37,655 bases of DNA, taken from a virus. A program made the translations under genes and the position numbers. Position 1 is the stretch's first letter. Every line of letters starts with the position of its first letter. The DNA lies in the IMG/VR virus record IMGVR_UViG_3300030085_003050, positions 1 to 37,655 of that record. One strand, given 5' to 3'. The notes below the pieces were generated by a model that saw only the letters and a list, made by a program, of their open reading frames with translations, was not told where the DNA came from and did no database searches. Positions 1 through 9,700 of the stretch are shown piece by piece.

Positions 1-156
1 TGGTTTGCTCCTAAGATGCAAGTCTTTGAGAGTGGTAATGTACAGGACATGTGTGGCGAAGATGTGTCGTTCTGTCTTGATGCAAAGGAAGAAGGCTTTG
101 ATATTTGGTGTGATCCACGTATCAGGGTTGGTCACGAAAAAACTCGCGTAATTTGA
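1..156 (+). CDS. Glycosyltransferase, C-terminal fragment (partial, runs off the left edge)
   Basis: The reading frame is open from base 1 and stops at TGA 154-156, giving the last 51 residues of a protein whose start lies outside the window. The fragment contains GEDVSFCLDAKEEGFDIW followed by CDPRIRVGHEKT. This is the usual end of a GT-A (family 2-like) glycosyltransferase: an acidic ED pair near the active site, the 'F/YCxxAKxxGFxIWxDP' stretch, then a conserved His. Such enzymes move a sugar from a nucleotide-sugar donor; in phages they may modify virion proteins, DNA or host surface sugars. The acceptor cannot be told from 51 residues. The assignment rests on motif recognition only. Confidence 0.6.
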   Translation, partial: WFAPKMQVFESGNVQDMCGEDVSFCLDAKEEGFDIWCDPRIRVGHEKTRVI

Positions 157-167
157 GGTACTGAACT

Positions 168-299
168 ATGATGATGAAAGGCGGCACTTATGTTAAGGGC
201 AAACCCAAAAAAACTCGCCAAGGAAACTCGCAGTATACTTTAAGATCCGCGACTTCTCGTAATAAAGCAAAAAAGAAGTATCGCGGGCAGGGTAAATAA
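168..299 (+). CDS. Small basic protein, 43 aa, function unknown
   Basis: An ATG at 168 opens a 43-codon frame ending at TAA 297-299. The protein is very rich in Lys and Arg (KGKPKKTRQG, then NKAKKKYRGQGK at the end) and has no membrane segment. A GAGG ribosome-binding site at 155-158 lies nine bases before the ATG and overlaps the stop of the glycosyltransferase, so the two are probably translated together. Three ATG codons in a row open the frame; the first is chosen because it best fits the ribosome-binding site. I recall similar short basic proteins in T4-like cyanophages, without a known role. The charge would suit binding nucleic acid, but that is inference. Confidence 0.6.
   Translation: MMMKGGTYVKGKPKKTRQGNSQYTLRSATSRNKAKKKYRGQGK
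291..298 (+). promoter_or_regulatory. Weak candidate late promoter element (GGTAAATA)
   Basis: GGTAAATA matches six of eight bases of the T4 late element TATAAATA. It ends 22 bases before the ATG at 321, the same spacing seen for stronger elements in this window, and overlaps the stop codon of the 43-aa gene. The two mismatches make it uncertain. Confidence 0.25.
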
Positions 300-320
300 G
301 TAAAGCAATGTTAACTTATC

Positions 321-1034
321 ATGGCAGCACTAATTTGCAACCTTCCCTCGGTTGAAGTATGGGTAAGAAAAGAATATCTTACAGACCATCAATCTGGTCA
401 TGGTGAATTTGTTAAAGGCGTCTGGGTATCGTGTAAGTCGATACCTGGGCGCACTTTTTATTTTGAGACTTATTTACCAGAATATGCGGCAATGTATGAT
501 AAATTGCCTATTAGCGCATTTGTAAGTGCTCCAGAGACACCTAATCCAGATATGGATCTACCTAATTTACAATTTTGGAATTGTATGGACTATGGTGTAG
601 TTGCAATTACAAAGCAATTCATTGGTTCTATGGATTATGAGTTGTATACTCGCGACTTTGGTATTCAAAAAGGTACATATATTTGTACAATTGATAATTA
701 TCATCAAGATCCTGAAGTTGTTGACTATGCAACAAGTGAAAATCCTGCAGAACATAAATCACATAACCTAATTGAGCTAGAAAATGGGCAATATGCACTC
801 TATCCTAACAATAGAATGCGTATCTATGATAACAGTTTGACACCTGTTGACCCAAAAATGCCTGATTTTAAGGTTTCAACTCAGTGGTATCAAGTTGAGA
901 ATGGTTTTGAACGTCTTGGAATGGGTCGTGAAGACGAATATTTCTGGAAAACTGCAAGAGAACGTGAAAACCAGGAAGAAAAACCTGAAGATATGTACAA
1001 ATCACAAGAAGGTCGCCATTTAGACCCTCAATAA
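321..1034 (+). CDS. Conserved T4-like marine phage protein, 237 aa, function unknown
   Basis: This soluble 237-aa protein starts with MAALICNLPSVEVWV and has no signal peptide or membrane segment. The first two thirds are rich in aromatic and beta-forming residues (for example GRTFYFETYLPEY and YDKLPISAFV). The last 40 residues are charged and probably flexible (REDEYFWKTARERENQEEKPED). From memory, proteins with this opening (NLPSVEVWVRKEYL, GHGEFVKG, SIPGRxFxFExYLP) occur just upstream of the baseplate genes in many T4-like cyanophages, where they are left unnamed. Its place before gp25 suggests a late, virion- or assembly-linked role, but no catalytic motif is visible. The only other in-frame choice would be an internal Met at residue 58, which would remove the conserved opening. 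Confidence 0.8.
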   Translation: MAALICNLPSVEVWVRKEYLTDHQSGHGEFVKGVWVSCKSIPGRTFYFETYLPEYAAMYDKLPISAFVSAPETPNPDMDLPNLQFWNCMDYGVVAITKQFIGSMDYELYTRDFGIQKGTYICTIDNYHQDPEVVDYATSENPAEHKSHNLIELENGQYALYPNNRMRIYDNSLTPVDPKMPDFKVSTQWYQVENGFERLGMGREDEYFWKTARERENQEEKPEDMYKSQEGRHLDPQ

Positions 1035-1037
1035 ATA
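1030..1037 (+). promoter_or_regulatory. T4-type late promoter element (AATAAATA)
   Basis: AATAAATA differs from the T4 late consensus TATAAATA only in its first base. It contains the stop codon (TAA 1032-1034) of the 237-aa gene and ends 16 bases before the ATG at 1054. T4-type late promoters are read by host RNA polymerase with the phage late sigma factor gp55 and its co-activators. Confidence 0.55.
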
Positions 1038-1053
1038 GCAAAAAAGAGAAAAA

Positions 1054-1215
1054 ATGACTCCAAATAACGATTTTCTAGATAATTTAGCTAATCAACAGCA
1101 TCAAAAGATGCTTCGTGAGATTTCAAACGATGATTTGACTCCTAAAAAGAAGAAACTTCATCAGGAGGGAGAAATTTTTTCTACAGAAAGTGATCCTGAA
1201 CCATTATATGAATAA
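1054..1215 (+). CDS. Small hypothetical protein, 53 aa
   Basis: An ATG at 1054 opens a 53-codon frame ending at TAA 1213-1215. The protein begins MTPNNDFLDNLANQQ, has a central basic run (PKKKKLHQ) and an acidic tail (ESDPEPLYE), and looks hydrophilic and partly unstructured. A purine-rich stretch (AAAAAGAGAAAAA) serves as a weak ribosome-binding site, and a late promoter element lies just upstream. I do not recognise the family. Support comes from its position in a tightly packed operon, its own promoter, and the otherwise unexplained gap before gp25. Confidence 0.55.
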   Translation: MTPNNDFLDNLANQQHQKMLREISNDDLTPKKKKLHQEGEIFSTESDPEPLYE

Positions 1216-1233
1216 AAAATGAGTAAAATCCTT

Positions 1234-1241
1234 GATAAATA
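1234..1241 (+). promoter_or_regulatory. T4-type late promoter element (GATAAATA) before gp25
   Basis: GATAAATA keeps the ATAAATA core of the T4 late element and ends 21 bases before the GTG start of gp25. It lies in the short gap 1216-1262, which holds nothing else recognisable. It could drive the whole wedge block, since no comparable element is seen before gp6 or the gp7-like gene. Confidence 0.6.
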
Positions 1242-1262
1242 ATACATAATTGCCACATTGTT

Positions 1263-1664
1263 GTGCCCATACAGAGGATCAGTCAAGGTTTTAAAGATAT
1301 TAGTATGACTTTTCAGACTAATCCTCTGACAAAGGACTTGATTGTCTTAAAAAATGAAAATGCGATTGCAAGATCGGTAAAAAATATCGTTTTTACTGTT
1401 CCTGGAGAGAAACCTTTTAATCCAGAGTTTGGTTCTCGTATAAGTGAGTCATTATTTGAAAATATTGATGACATTACAGCATCTCAAATTGAAACTGAGC
1501 TTAGAGATTCAATTAATCGTTTTGAACCAAGAGTTTCAATTACAAAATTGGTTGTAAATGCCAATATTGATGAGAATGGATTTGATGTCACATTAATCTA
1601 TGACATCATCGGTGCAGAAGTTCTGCCACAACAATTAGAATTCGTATTGCTACCAACAAGGTAA
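1263..1664 (+). CDS. 25: Baseplate wedge protein gp25 (lysozyme-like GPW_gp25 family)
   Basis: This 133-aa protein is the length of T4 gp25 (132 aa), a small wedge protein that with gp6 and gp53 forms the core linking the wedge to the central hub and starting the sheath. The family core is clear: LVLK-type opening (LIVLKNENAIARSVKNIV), the PGEKPFNPEFGSRISESLFE block, where the E of PGE and the FGSR are family hallmarks, then IETELRDSINRFEPRV. The start is GTG at 1263. An in-frame ATG at 1305 would remove the MPIQRISQGFKDIS opening, which homologues in marine phages also have as I recall, so GTG is preferred. No good ribosome-binding site precedes it. One base separates its stop from gp6. Confidence 0.95.
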   Translation: MPIQRISQGFKDISMTFQTNPLTKDLIVLKNENAIARSVKNIVFTVPGEKPFNPEFGSRISESLFENIDDITASQIETELRDSINRFEPRVSITKLVVNANIDENGFDVTLIYDIIGAEVLPQQLEFVLLPTR

Positions 1665-1665
1665 A

Positions 1666-3726
1666 ATGCCACTAGTAAATTTCACAAATTTAGATTTTGA
1701 GCAGGTTAAAACCTCTCTGATAGAATATTTAAGATCTAATTCCAATTTTACGGATTATGATTTTGAAGGTTCTAACTTATCTACAATTCTGGATGTATTA
1801 GCATACAATACGTATATTACTTCGTATAATGCTAATATGGTAGCAAACGAAGTTTTTATTGACAGTGCTACATTAAGAGAGAATGTAGTTTCATTAGCTC
1901 GAAACATTGGATATCTTCCAACCTCTAGAAAGGCAGCTACGTCCGCTATAACCTTCTTTGTTGACACAAGTAATATACAACCATCCCCAGCGTCTGTAAC
2001 GCTGAATAAGGGCACTGTAGCGTCCTCTAACGGGTCGTTTGCAGGCACGTCAGGGTCTTTCTGCATCCTTGATGATGTTACGGTCCCTGTTATCAATAAT
2101 ATAGCAACATTTTCAAATATTCCCATCTATGAGGGAACATTTTTAACTAAGAATTTTACATATAACTCCCAAAACCCATTTCAAAAGTTCATCCTACCAA
2201 ATGCAGGTGTTGATACTGAGTTACTTAGAGTTTCGGTAAAGAATAACGAAAGCTCAACAACCGCTACAAAGTATTCTTTACAAGATAGTCTCTTTTATGT
2301 TGGATCTGATTCCAAAGTATATTATCTCCAGGAAATTGAGGATGAAAGATATGAGTTAATCTTTGGAGATGGTGTTTTTGGTAAGAAGTTAGAAGAATCT
2401 AATTATATTACTGTTAATTACATAGCAACTAATGGAGATTCTGGAAACGGAATGTCTAACTTTAGTTTTAATGGTCGATTGACATATGTAAGAGATGGAA
2501 ATGAATATACAATTGCATCTGGCATCTCTCTTATAACTACAGAGTTTAGATCAAGAGGCGGAAGTGCCATTGAATCTGTTGATTCTGTTAAAAAGTATGC
2601 GCCAAGAATTTATGCATCTCAAAATAGAGCAGTTACTGCGGATGATTATGAAACTTTAATCCCTTCAAGAATATATCCAGATACTGAATCAATTTCTGTT
2701 TTTGGTGGTGAAGAAGTTGTTCCTCCACAGTATGGAAAAGTCTTTATTAGCATCAAACCAAGATTTGGCGACTTTTTACCAAATTTAATTAAAGAAAATA
2801 TTAAACTAAAACTTAAAAAGTATGCTGTTTCTGGAATTGTGCCAGAAATACTTGATCTCAAGTATCTTTATGTTGAAGTAAGTTCAAAAGTTTACTATAA
2901 CACAAACTTTGCACCATCTGCTGCTGAAGTTTCTACTATTGTGCAAAACAATGCATCAAAATACGCAAATTCTACTGAATTAAATAAGTATGGTGCTAGA
3001 TTTAAATACAGTAAGTTCTTGAAAATTCTTGACGACAGCCACGAATCAGTAACCTCAAACATAACAATTGTTAGAATGAGGAGAGACTTAAGAATTGCTG
3101 CAAACGCAATTGCAGAGTATCAAATTGGTTTTGGTAATAGAATTCAAGTCATTAATGATAATGGATATAATATTAAAACTTCAGCATTTAGTGTTTCTGG
3201 TATTGTAGGAAATGTCTACCTCTCAGATGCTCCTGACTCCGATGGACTAACAGGATCTTTATTCTTATTCAGTCTTCCATCTGTTGGATCGCAAAATCCA
3301 ACAATTATAAGAACAAATGTTGGATCAATTGATTACGTAAAAGGCATTATTACGATCAATGCGATCAATTTGACAAATGGGATGATAAAAGACGGTCAAC
3401 CTATTATTGAAATACAAGCAACTCCAACTTCAAATGATGTTGTTGGATTACAGGACCTTTATTTGCAACTAGATACTAGTAAGAGTACATTTGATATGGT
3501 ATCAGATCAAATTGAATCTGGAATTGACCCATCGGCATCTAATTACATAGTTACTTCTTCTTATGCAAATGGCAATTTAGTTCGTGTTGGAGGACCAGCA
3601 TCAACGGAAGCCTCTGCTTCTACCACACCAGCAACTACAACAAATAGTTCTTTTGGTGGATCTGTAGTAAGTACTTCACAAATTTCATCTTCAGGATCTT
3701 CATCTTCTTCCGGCGGCGGATACTAA
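1666..3726 (+). CDS. 6: Baseplate wedge protein gp6
   Basis: This 686-aa protein is close to T4 gp6 (660 aa), which dimerises to form the continuous inner ring of the baseplate and belongs to the baseplate J-like fold. Family traits include the opening NFTNLDFEQVKTSLIEYLRSN, then DFEGSNLSTILDVLAYNTYI, the helix ANEVFIDSATLRENVVSLARNIGYLP (residues about 62-87), and the YAPRIYASQNRAVTADDYETLI block at about residues 308-329, typical of J-like proteins. The final 45 residues are a low-complexity Ser/Gly/Thr tail ending SSSSSGGGY. The start is one base after the gp25 stop, so translation is probably coupled. Codon use shifts locally at 1930-2090 (see findings). Confidence 0.95.
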   Translation: MPLVNFTNLDFEQVKTSLIEYLRSNSNFTDYDFEGSNLSTILDVLAYNTYITSYNANMVANEVFIDSATLRENVVSLARNIGYLPTSRKAATSAITFFVDTSNIQPSPASVTLNKGTVASSNGSFAGTSGSFCILDDVTVPVINNIATFSNIPIYEGTFLTKNFTYNSQNPFQKFILPNAGVDTELLRVSVKNNESSTTATKYSLQDSLFYVGSDSKVYYLQEIEDERYELIFGDGVFGKKLEESNYITVNYIATNGDSGNGMSNFSFNGRLTYVRDGNEYTIASGISLITTEFRSRGGSAIESVDSVKKYAPRIYASQNRAVTADDYETLIPSRIYPDTESISVFGGEEVVPPQYGKVFISIKPRFGDFLPNLIKENIKLKLKKYAVSGIVPEILDLKYLYVEVSSKVYYNTNFAPSAAEVSTIVQNNASKYANSTELNKYGARFKYSKFLKILDDSHESVTSNITIVRMRRDLRIAANAIAEYQIGFGNRIQVINDNGYNIKTSAFSVSGIVGNVYLSDAPDSDGLTGSLFLFSLPSVGSQNPTIIRTNVGSIDYVKGIITINAINLTNGMIKDGQPIIEIQATPTSNDVVGLQDLYLQLDTSKSTFDMVSDQIESGIDPSASNYIVTSSYANGNLVRVGGPASTEASASTTPATTTNSSFGGSVVSTSQISSSGSSSSSGGGY

Positions 3727-3743
3727 TTTAGAGATATAGCAAA

Positions 3744-6700
3744 ATGACAGAAAAAAGAATTCAATTCAGCAATATTGTAAAGAGCCAAGTTCCAACTTAT
3801 GTTGCGAATGACTTCCCGCTTATCTCAGAATTTTTAAAACAATATTATTTGTCGCAGGAGTTTAAGAGTGCTCCTATTGATTTAATTCAAAATATAGATC
3901 AATATATTAAACTTGATGAGCAAGCAAATACAAACCATACTGTAGTTTTATCTGCAGATATTGATGAATTTGCAACAACCATCAATGTTGACGTAGCAAA
4001 GTCTCCTGAAGGAACTCAAAAGTTTCCTGATACTTATGGACTTTTAAAAATAGATGATGAAATTATTACATATACTGGAAAAACGCAATTTTCTTTTACA
4101 GGATGTATAAGGGGTTTTGTTGGAATCTCTTCATACAAAGAAACTGCAAATTCAGAGAATCTTGTATTTAATTCTACAGAATCTGCTGATCATAAAGCAT
4201 CTGCAACTATAGAGAATTTAACTTGTTTATTCTTAAAGGAATTTCTCAAGAAAACTAAAGTTCAGTTACTTCCAGGACTTTCAAATAGAAGTTTGTTCTC
4301 TGGTTTAGATGAAAATAAATTCATAAAACAGTCAAAAGACTTCTATAGTAGTAAGGGAACTGATGAGTCATTCAAAATTCTCTTTAAAGCATTGTATGGT
4401 GAAGATATTAAAATTATCAGGCCAAAGGAATATCTTTTTACTCCATCAAATGCACAAAATTTAGTAACTTCAAATTTTGTCGTAGAAGGAATTCTTGGAG
4501 ATCCAAAAAAATTAGAATTACAAACTATTTTCCAAGATTATCCATCAAAAGCATATACTCCAATTTACAATGTAGAAGAGATTAAGGTTGGAGCAGGAAA
4601 AACCTATTACAGACTTTCGTTTGATGGTGGATATAATAGAGATGTTAGAGTTTTTGGAGCTACATATGGAGACTTTAAAGTTTCTCCAAAAACTCATGTA
4701 ATTGGCAATGTATCCGCAGGATCAACTTTTATTGACGTAGATTCAACTGTTGGATTTGAAACTTCTGGAAATCTTTATGTCAAGTATCCAAATGGTATTT
4801 CTGTACAAAGTGGTATTGTTTCATATACATCCAAAACTTTAACACAGTTCCTAGGATGCTCTAATATTGAAGAAGAGATTGTTGATGGTGATAGTGTAGG
4901 TATCAGTAGTTTTTTATATGTTAAACCAAATCCAGATCCCGTTGCTCCCTTTGAAGATGTAGAAGTAAGAGTTGGATCTATATTAACTGGATTTTCAAAA
5001 CCAGAAAGTGCGTATGATTTCAAAGCAGATGATACCTTTATGGTAAAATCTCTCGGTGTAAGAAATGAAAACCACAAATTTAAAAATTGGGTTTATAGTA
5101 ATCCAGTTCAATATACCATTGATAAGATAGAACTTATTAGTACAACTTCACCAAAAACTTATAAACTAACTTTAAAAGCAGATCATTATCTAAAAAATGG
5201 AGATAAGTTAGAAATTAAATCTATGACTGGAGCATCAACAGATGATGCTGATGTATCTGATATTATTTCTTCAAGAGTAATAACAATCAAAACCCCAGGT
5301 ACTATCAACACTGGTGGAAAATATTACATTAAAAAGAAAATTAATAAAGTAAATTCTCTTGCTTTTCCTTTTTTACAAAAGTTTCAAGCAAATGTACAAA
5401 ATGTATATAAGAAAAAATATTCAAGTTCACTTTTAGTCGCATCTAATTCTTTACCATCATATGCAGTTCAACCAATAGTTACTGGCAAAAAAGAAGTAAC
5501 TTTTAGCGGAACCTTTACAGGATCTACGTTTAAAATTAATAATCATGGTTTTTATACGGGAGAGGCAGTTTATTATACTCCAGAGGTATCAACAACCACA
5601 CTCAGCCTTGATGGAGGTACTACCACCTCAACATCTATTAAATCTTCTTTGTTCACTGGCACTACTGGTGGGCAGGGTTTATATTTTGTAAAAAGAGTTG
5701 ATGATAATAATATTCAATTAGCAAAATCCTTAGCAAATTTATATTTTGCAAAATTTATTGTTTTAGAAGGTTCACCTACTGTTAAAAATAATAAAATTGA
5801 ACCGTTTAAAAATTATTTAAAGTTTTTAGAACCACAAAAACTTTATAGAGAACTTGCTATTCCAACAGAAACAAATTCTCCAACAAAAACAAATCCTGGA
5901 TCAACTGGGGTACTTGTTAATGGTGTAGAAATTTTAAACTATAAGTCAAATGATTTAATTTATCATGGTAGTATTGAAGATATTGAAGTTACTGCTCCTG
6001 GTGATAGTTTTGATGTTGTTAATCCCCCATCTTTAAAAATAGAAGATGTTGATGGAACTGCATCTGTAGCATTAGGTACAACCTCTACAGTAGGCACTGG
6101 AGCTACTGGATTCTTAGCAGTAAGTGGTAGTTTAAGGGAAATTAGATTACTTGACAGAGGATTTGATTATATTGAAACACCAACTGTTTCTATAACTGGT
6201 GCTAACGGCAAAAATGCAAGAGCACAAGCTTCTATGAAGTTGATTGATCACTCTGTAGAATTTTTCTCAGATCCAGCTTCTGCAAGAGTTGGGTTAGGAT
6301 CAACTCTTTCTACAATTGGTTTTTCAACTTATCATAAATTTAGAGTTGGGGAACAAGTTGTTTACAGAACAAATTCTCAGCAAGGCGTTGGAGGATTATC
6401 GACAGACGCAATATATTATGCTTCTATTACAAATCCAACAACGGTCAAGCTTCATAATAGTTTAGCAGATGCTGTAGTTGGAATTAACACAGTTACGTTA
6501 TCTTTCCATGGAGTTGGCAAACATAATTTGCAATGTGTTTCTAAAAAATCAATTATTGATTCTATTAATATTATTGATAGAGGTACAGGGTATGAAAATA
6601 AAAAGAGATCAGTTTCTGTCAGCGGTATAAACACATCTCTGGATACGATAACAATTAAAAATCATGACTATAACTCTGGAGAAATTATACGATATTCAGT

Positions 6701-9700
6701 TGGAACCGGAAATACTATCGGTGGTCTTATCGATGGTAGGGATTATTATGTAACAAAATTAGATATAGATACTTTCAAATTATCTGAGATTGGAACAATA
6801 TCGCAAGGAAGAGAATTTTATTATTCAACAAACCAATATATTGATTTAGTTTCAAAAGGATCAAACAATCATTACTTTAATTACAGACCAATCTCAGTAG
6901 AAGTAAAAGGAGCTATTGGAATTTCTTCTGTTGGAACTGAGACATTTAATGCAAAAGTTCAACCAATTGTTAGAGGAAGTGTTACCTCCGTTCACTTAGA
7001 AAACAAAGGTGTTGGATATGGTAATAATGAAATCATTAACTTTAACAGAAGACCTGCAGTTTCTGTAGTTTCAGGAAAGAATGCACAGGTAAAACCAATT
7101 GTTACTGCAGATGGAAGAATTGTTGAGGTAGTTATAGAAAACATTGGATCAAACTACACTTCGACTCCAGATTTAGTAATAAATGGTCCTGGTATTGGTT
7201 GCGTCTTAACTCCAATATTTAAAAATGGACAGTTATCCGAAGTTTTGGTGATAGAATCTGGGATTGGATATTCTCAAGAAACCACAACTATTGACGTAAT
7301 TGCAACAGAAACAAGAGCAGACTTTAATCCAGTTCTCAAAACCTGGAGATTTAACTTATTTGAAAAATTATATCAAAATAAACAAATTAAAGACGATGAT
7401 GTAGTCTTATCACTATCGTCAAGTGAGAAATATGGTCTTCAGTGTTATCACATGTATGCTCCCAGGAAACTTAGGGAGATTATGTTCTCAGTTGGAGAGG
7501 GTGGTGAAATCTTATATGGATCTCCAGATCTAAAAATTGTAAATTCAGAAGAAACAGAGTTTACTGATCACTCACCAATTATTGGTTGGGCATATGATGG
7601 AAATCCAATTTATGGACCATATGGATATAGCAATGTTGATGGTGGTATTGTCACCTTAATGAAGTCTAGTTATAAGTTGAATTCTCAACGAGTAAATGGA
7701 CCACCAACTTCAATATATCCTTTAGGATTTTTTGTTGAAGATTATTCTTACTATGAAAATAATGATGATAGTTTCTTAGATAGAAATAATGGAAGATTCT
7801 GTATAACTCCAGAATATCCAAATGGAACATATGCATATTTTGCAACATTAAATCCAGGTAACACTGAGTCTGCTGGATCTTTCCAAGGTTATAAGTTACC
7901 TCAGTTCCCATATTTAATTGGCGATAAGTATCAGTCTAAAGTACAACAGTTTAATTTTGAAAATAGTTCAAACCAAGATGAGTATGATATTAATAACACA
8001 GATTGGTGTAGAAATACTTTCCCATATAATTTAACAGATGATGTAGAGTATCCTTACATCTATACTCCAAATGAACTAAAACAAACTGGTAAAATTATTT
8101 CTACCAGAAGAGGAACTGTTGAAGGAATAGAAATTAAGAGTGCAGGAGAATCTTATAAAGTTGGAGATTTAGTAAACTTCTCTGATGCCGGCACAACTGG
8201 TTTCGGTGCGGCTGGAAAGGTTTCTTTATTGAAAGGTCGCCAAGTAACTTCTATTGTATCAAATGAAAATATAAAGTCTAACTCTACAATTATTCCATCA
8301 CCCGAAAAAGGAAATTATATTGTAGAATCTTCCACACCTCATGGTTTTGATGATTTAGATATTGTTAATTTATCTGGTTTGTCTACAACTTCATCTAAAA
8401 TTGAAGGTTCTTACAAAATTGGTGTAAGTAGTGAATCATTTAGGGTAGTTGGAACTGGAACTACAGGAGTTGCTGTTGGAACAACCTCTGTCACTGGACT
8501 GGTAACTTTCTTTGAAGTTAGAGGTGGCGATTTAACTGGGTCTTCAATCGTTCCAAATGATATCTTAGGAATAGGAACTGAAAGAGTAAAGGTTTTAAAT
8601 ATAGATCCACTTAACTCCAGACTTAGAGTTTTGAGAGCAGTGGATGGAACCATTGGAGGAACTCATGCAATTGGATCAACTATAACTGAAATATCCAGAA
8701 GATTTACTATAAATTCTGGGTTTAAAACTACGTATGACTTTAAGAGAAATAAAGAAATCTACTTTAGTCCAATAGAATCTATTGGACTTGGAACTGGGTC
8801 TGGTGTTGGTATTGGCACCACTATAACATTCTCATATCCAGGAGCTGGTGCAACTCAGGTCTTTATTCCTACAAAGTCAATCTTCATTAAAAATCATAAT
8901 TTGAATACAGGAGATAGTTTAACATATTCTACTAATGGTGGACAGGGAATAGTATATAACGAATATACAAGCATTGGAGCAGCTAAAACTTTAAGTGAAG
9001 GTCAAACACTCTTTGTTGCTAAGATCTCAAATGATTTGATTGGAGTTGCTACTCAAAGAGTTGGTTTAGGAACCACAGGTGAATTTGTAGGTATTGGAAA
9101 TACATCAAAAACTTTGTTCTTTACAGGAGTTGGTGCTGGTACAACTCATAGTTTTACTACAAACTATTCTAATATAATTGGAGATGTGACTAAGAGAGTT
9201 GTTACTGTTACAACTAAAGAGAATCACGGAGTAACTGTAGGCCATGTGGTCTATGTTGATGTAAATCCATCCGTTGCAAGCACGCATGTAGTAAAATACA
9301 ATCAATCAAACAGAAGAATTTTAGTAGGTATTAACACTTTTGCTTCGTCTGGAATTAATACTACTACCAATACATTTACTATTACAGATCATGGATATTC
9401 TAGTGGTGATAAAGTTATTCACTCATCAACTACTCCTAGTGGTGGATTAGAAAATGATAAGATTTACTATGTGTCAAAAGTTGATGTCAATAATTTTAAA
9501 TTATCTAATACTCATTATGAATCCGTTGCATTAAAACCAACAACGATTTCAATTACATCTGCTTCTTCTGGAGAGTTTGGGTTAATTAATCCTCCAATTT
9601 CAGCATACAGAAGTTCTACTGTAGTGTTTGATTTAACAGACTCTACACTCTCATATACTAAACAGTCAACAAATTATTCTGCGTTTAAATTAAACTTCTA

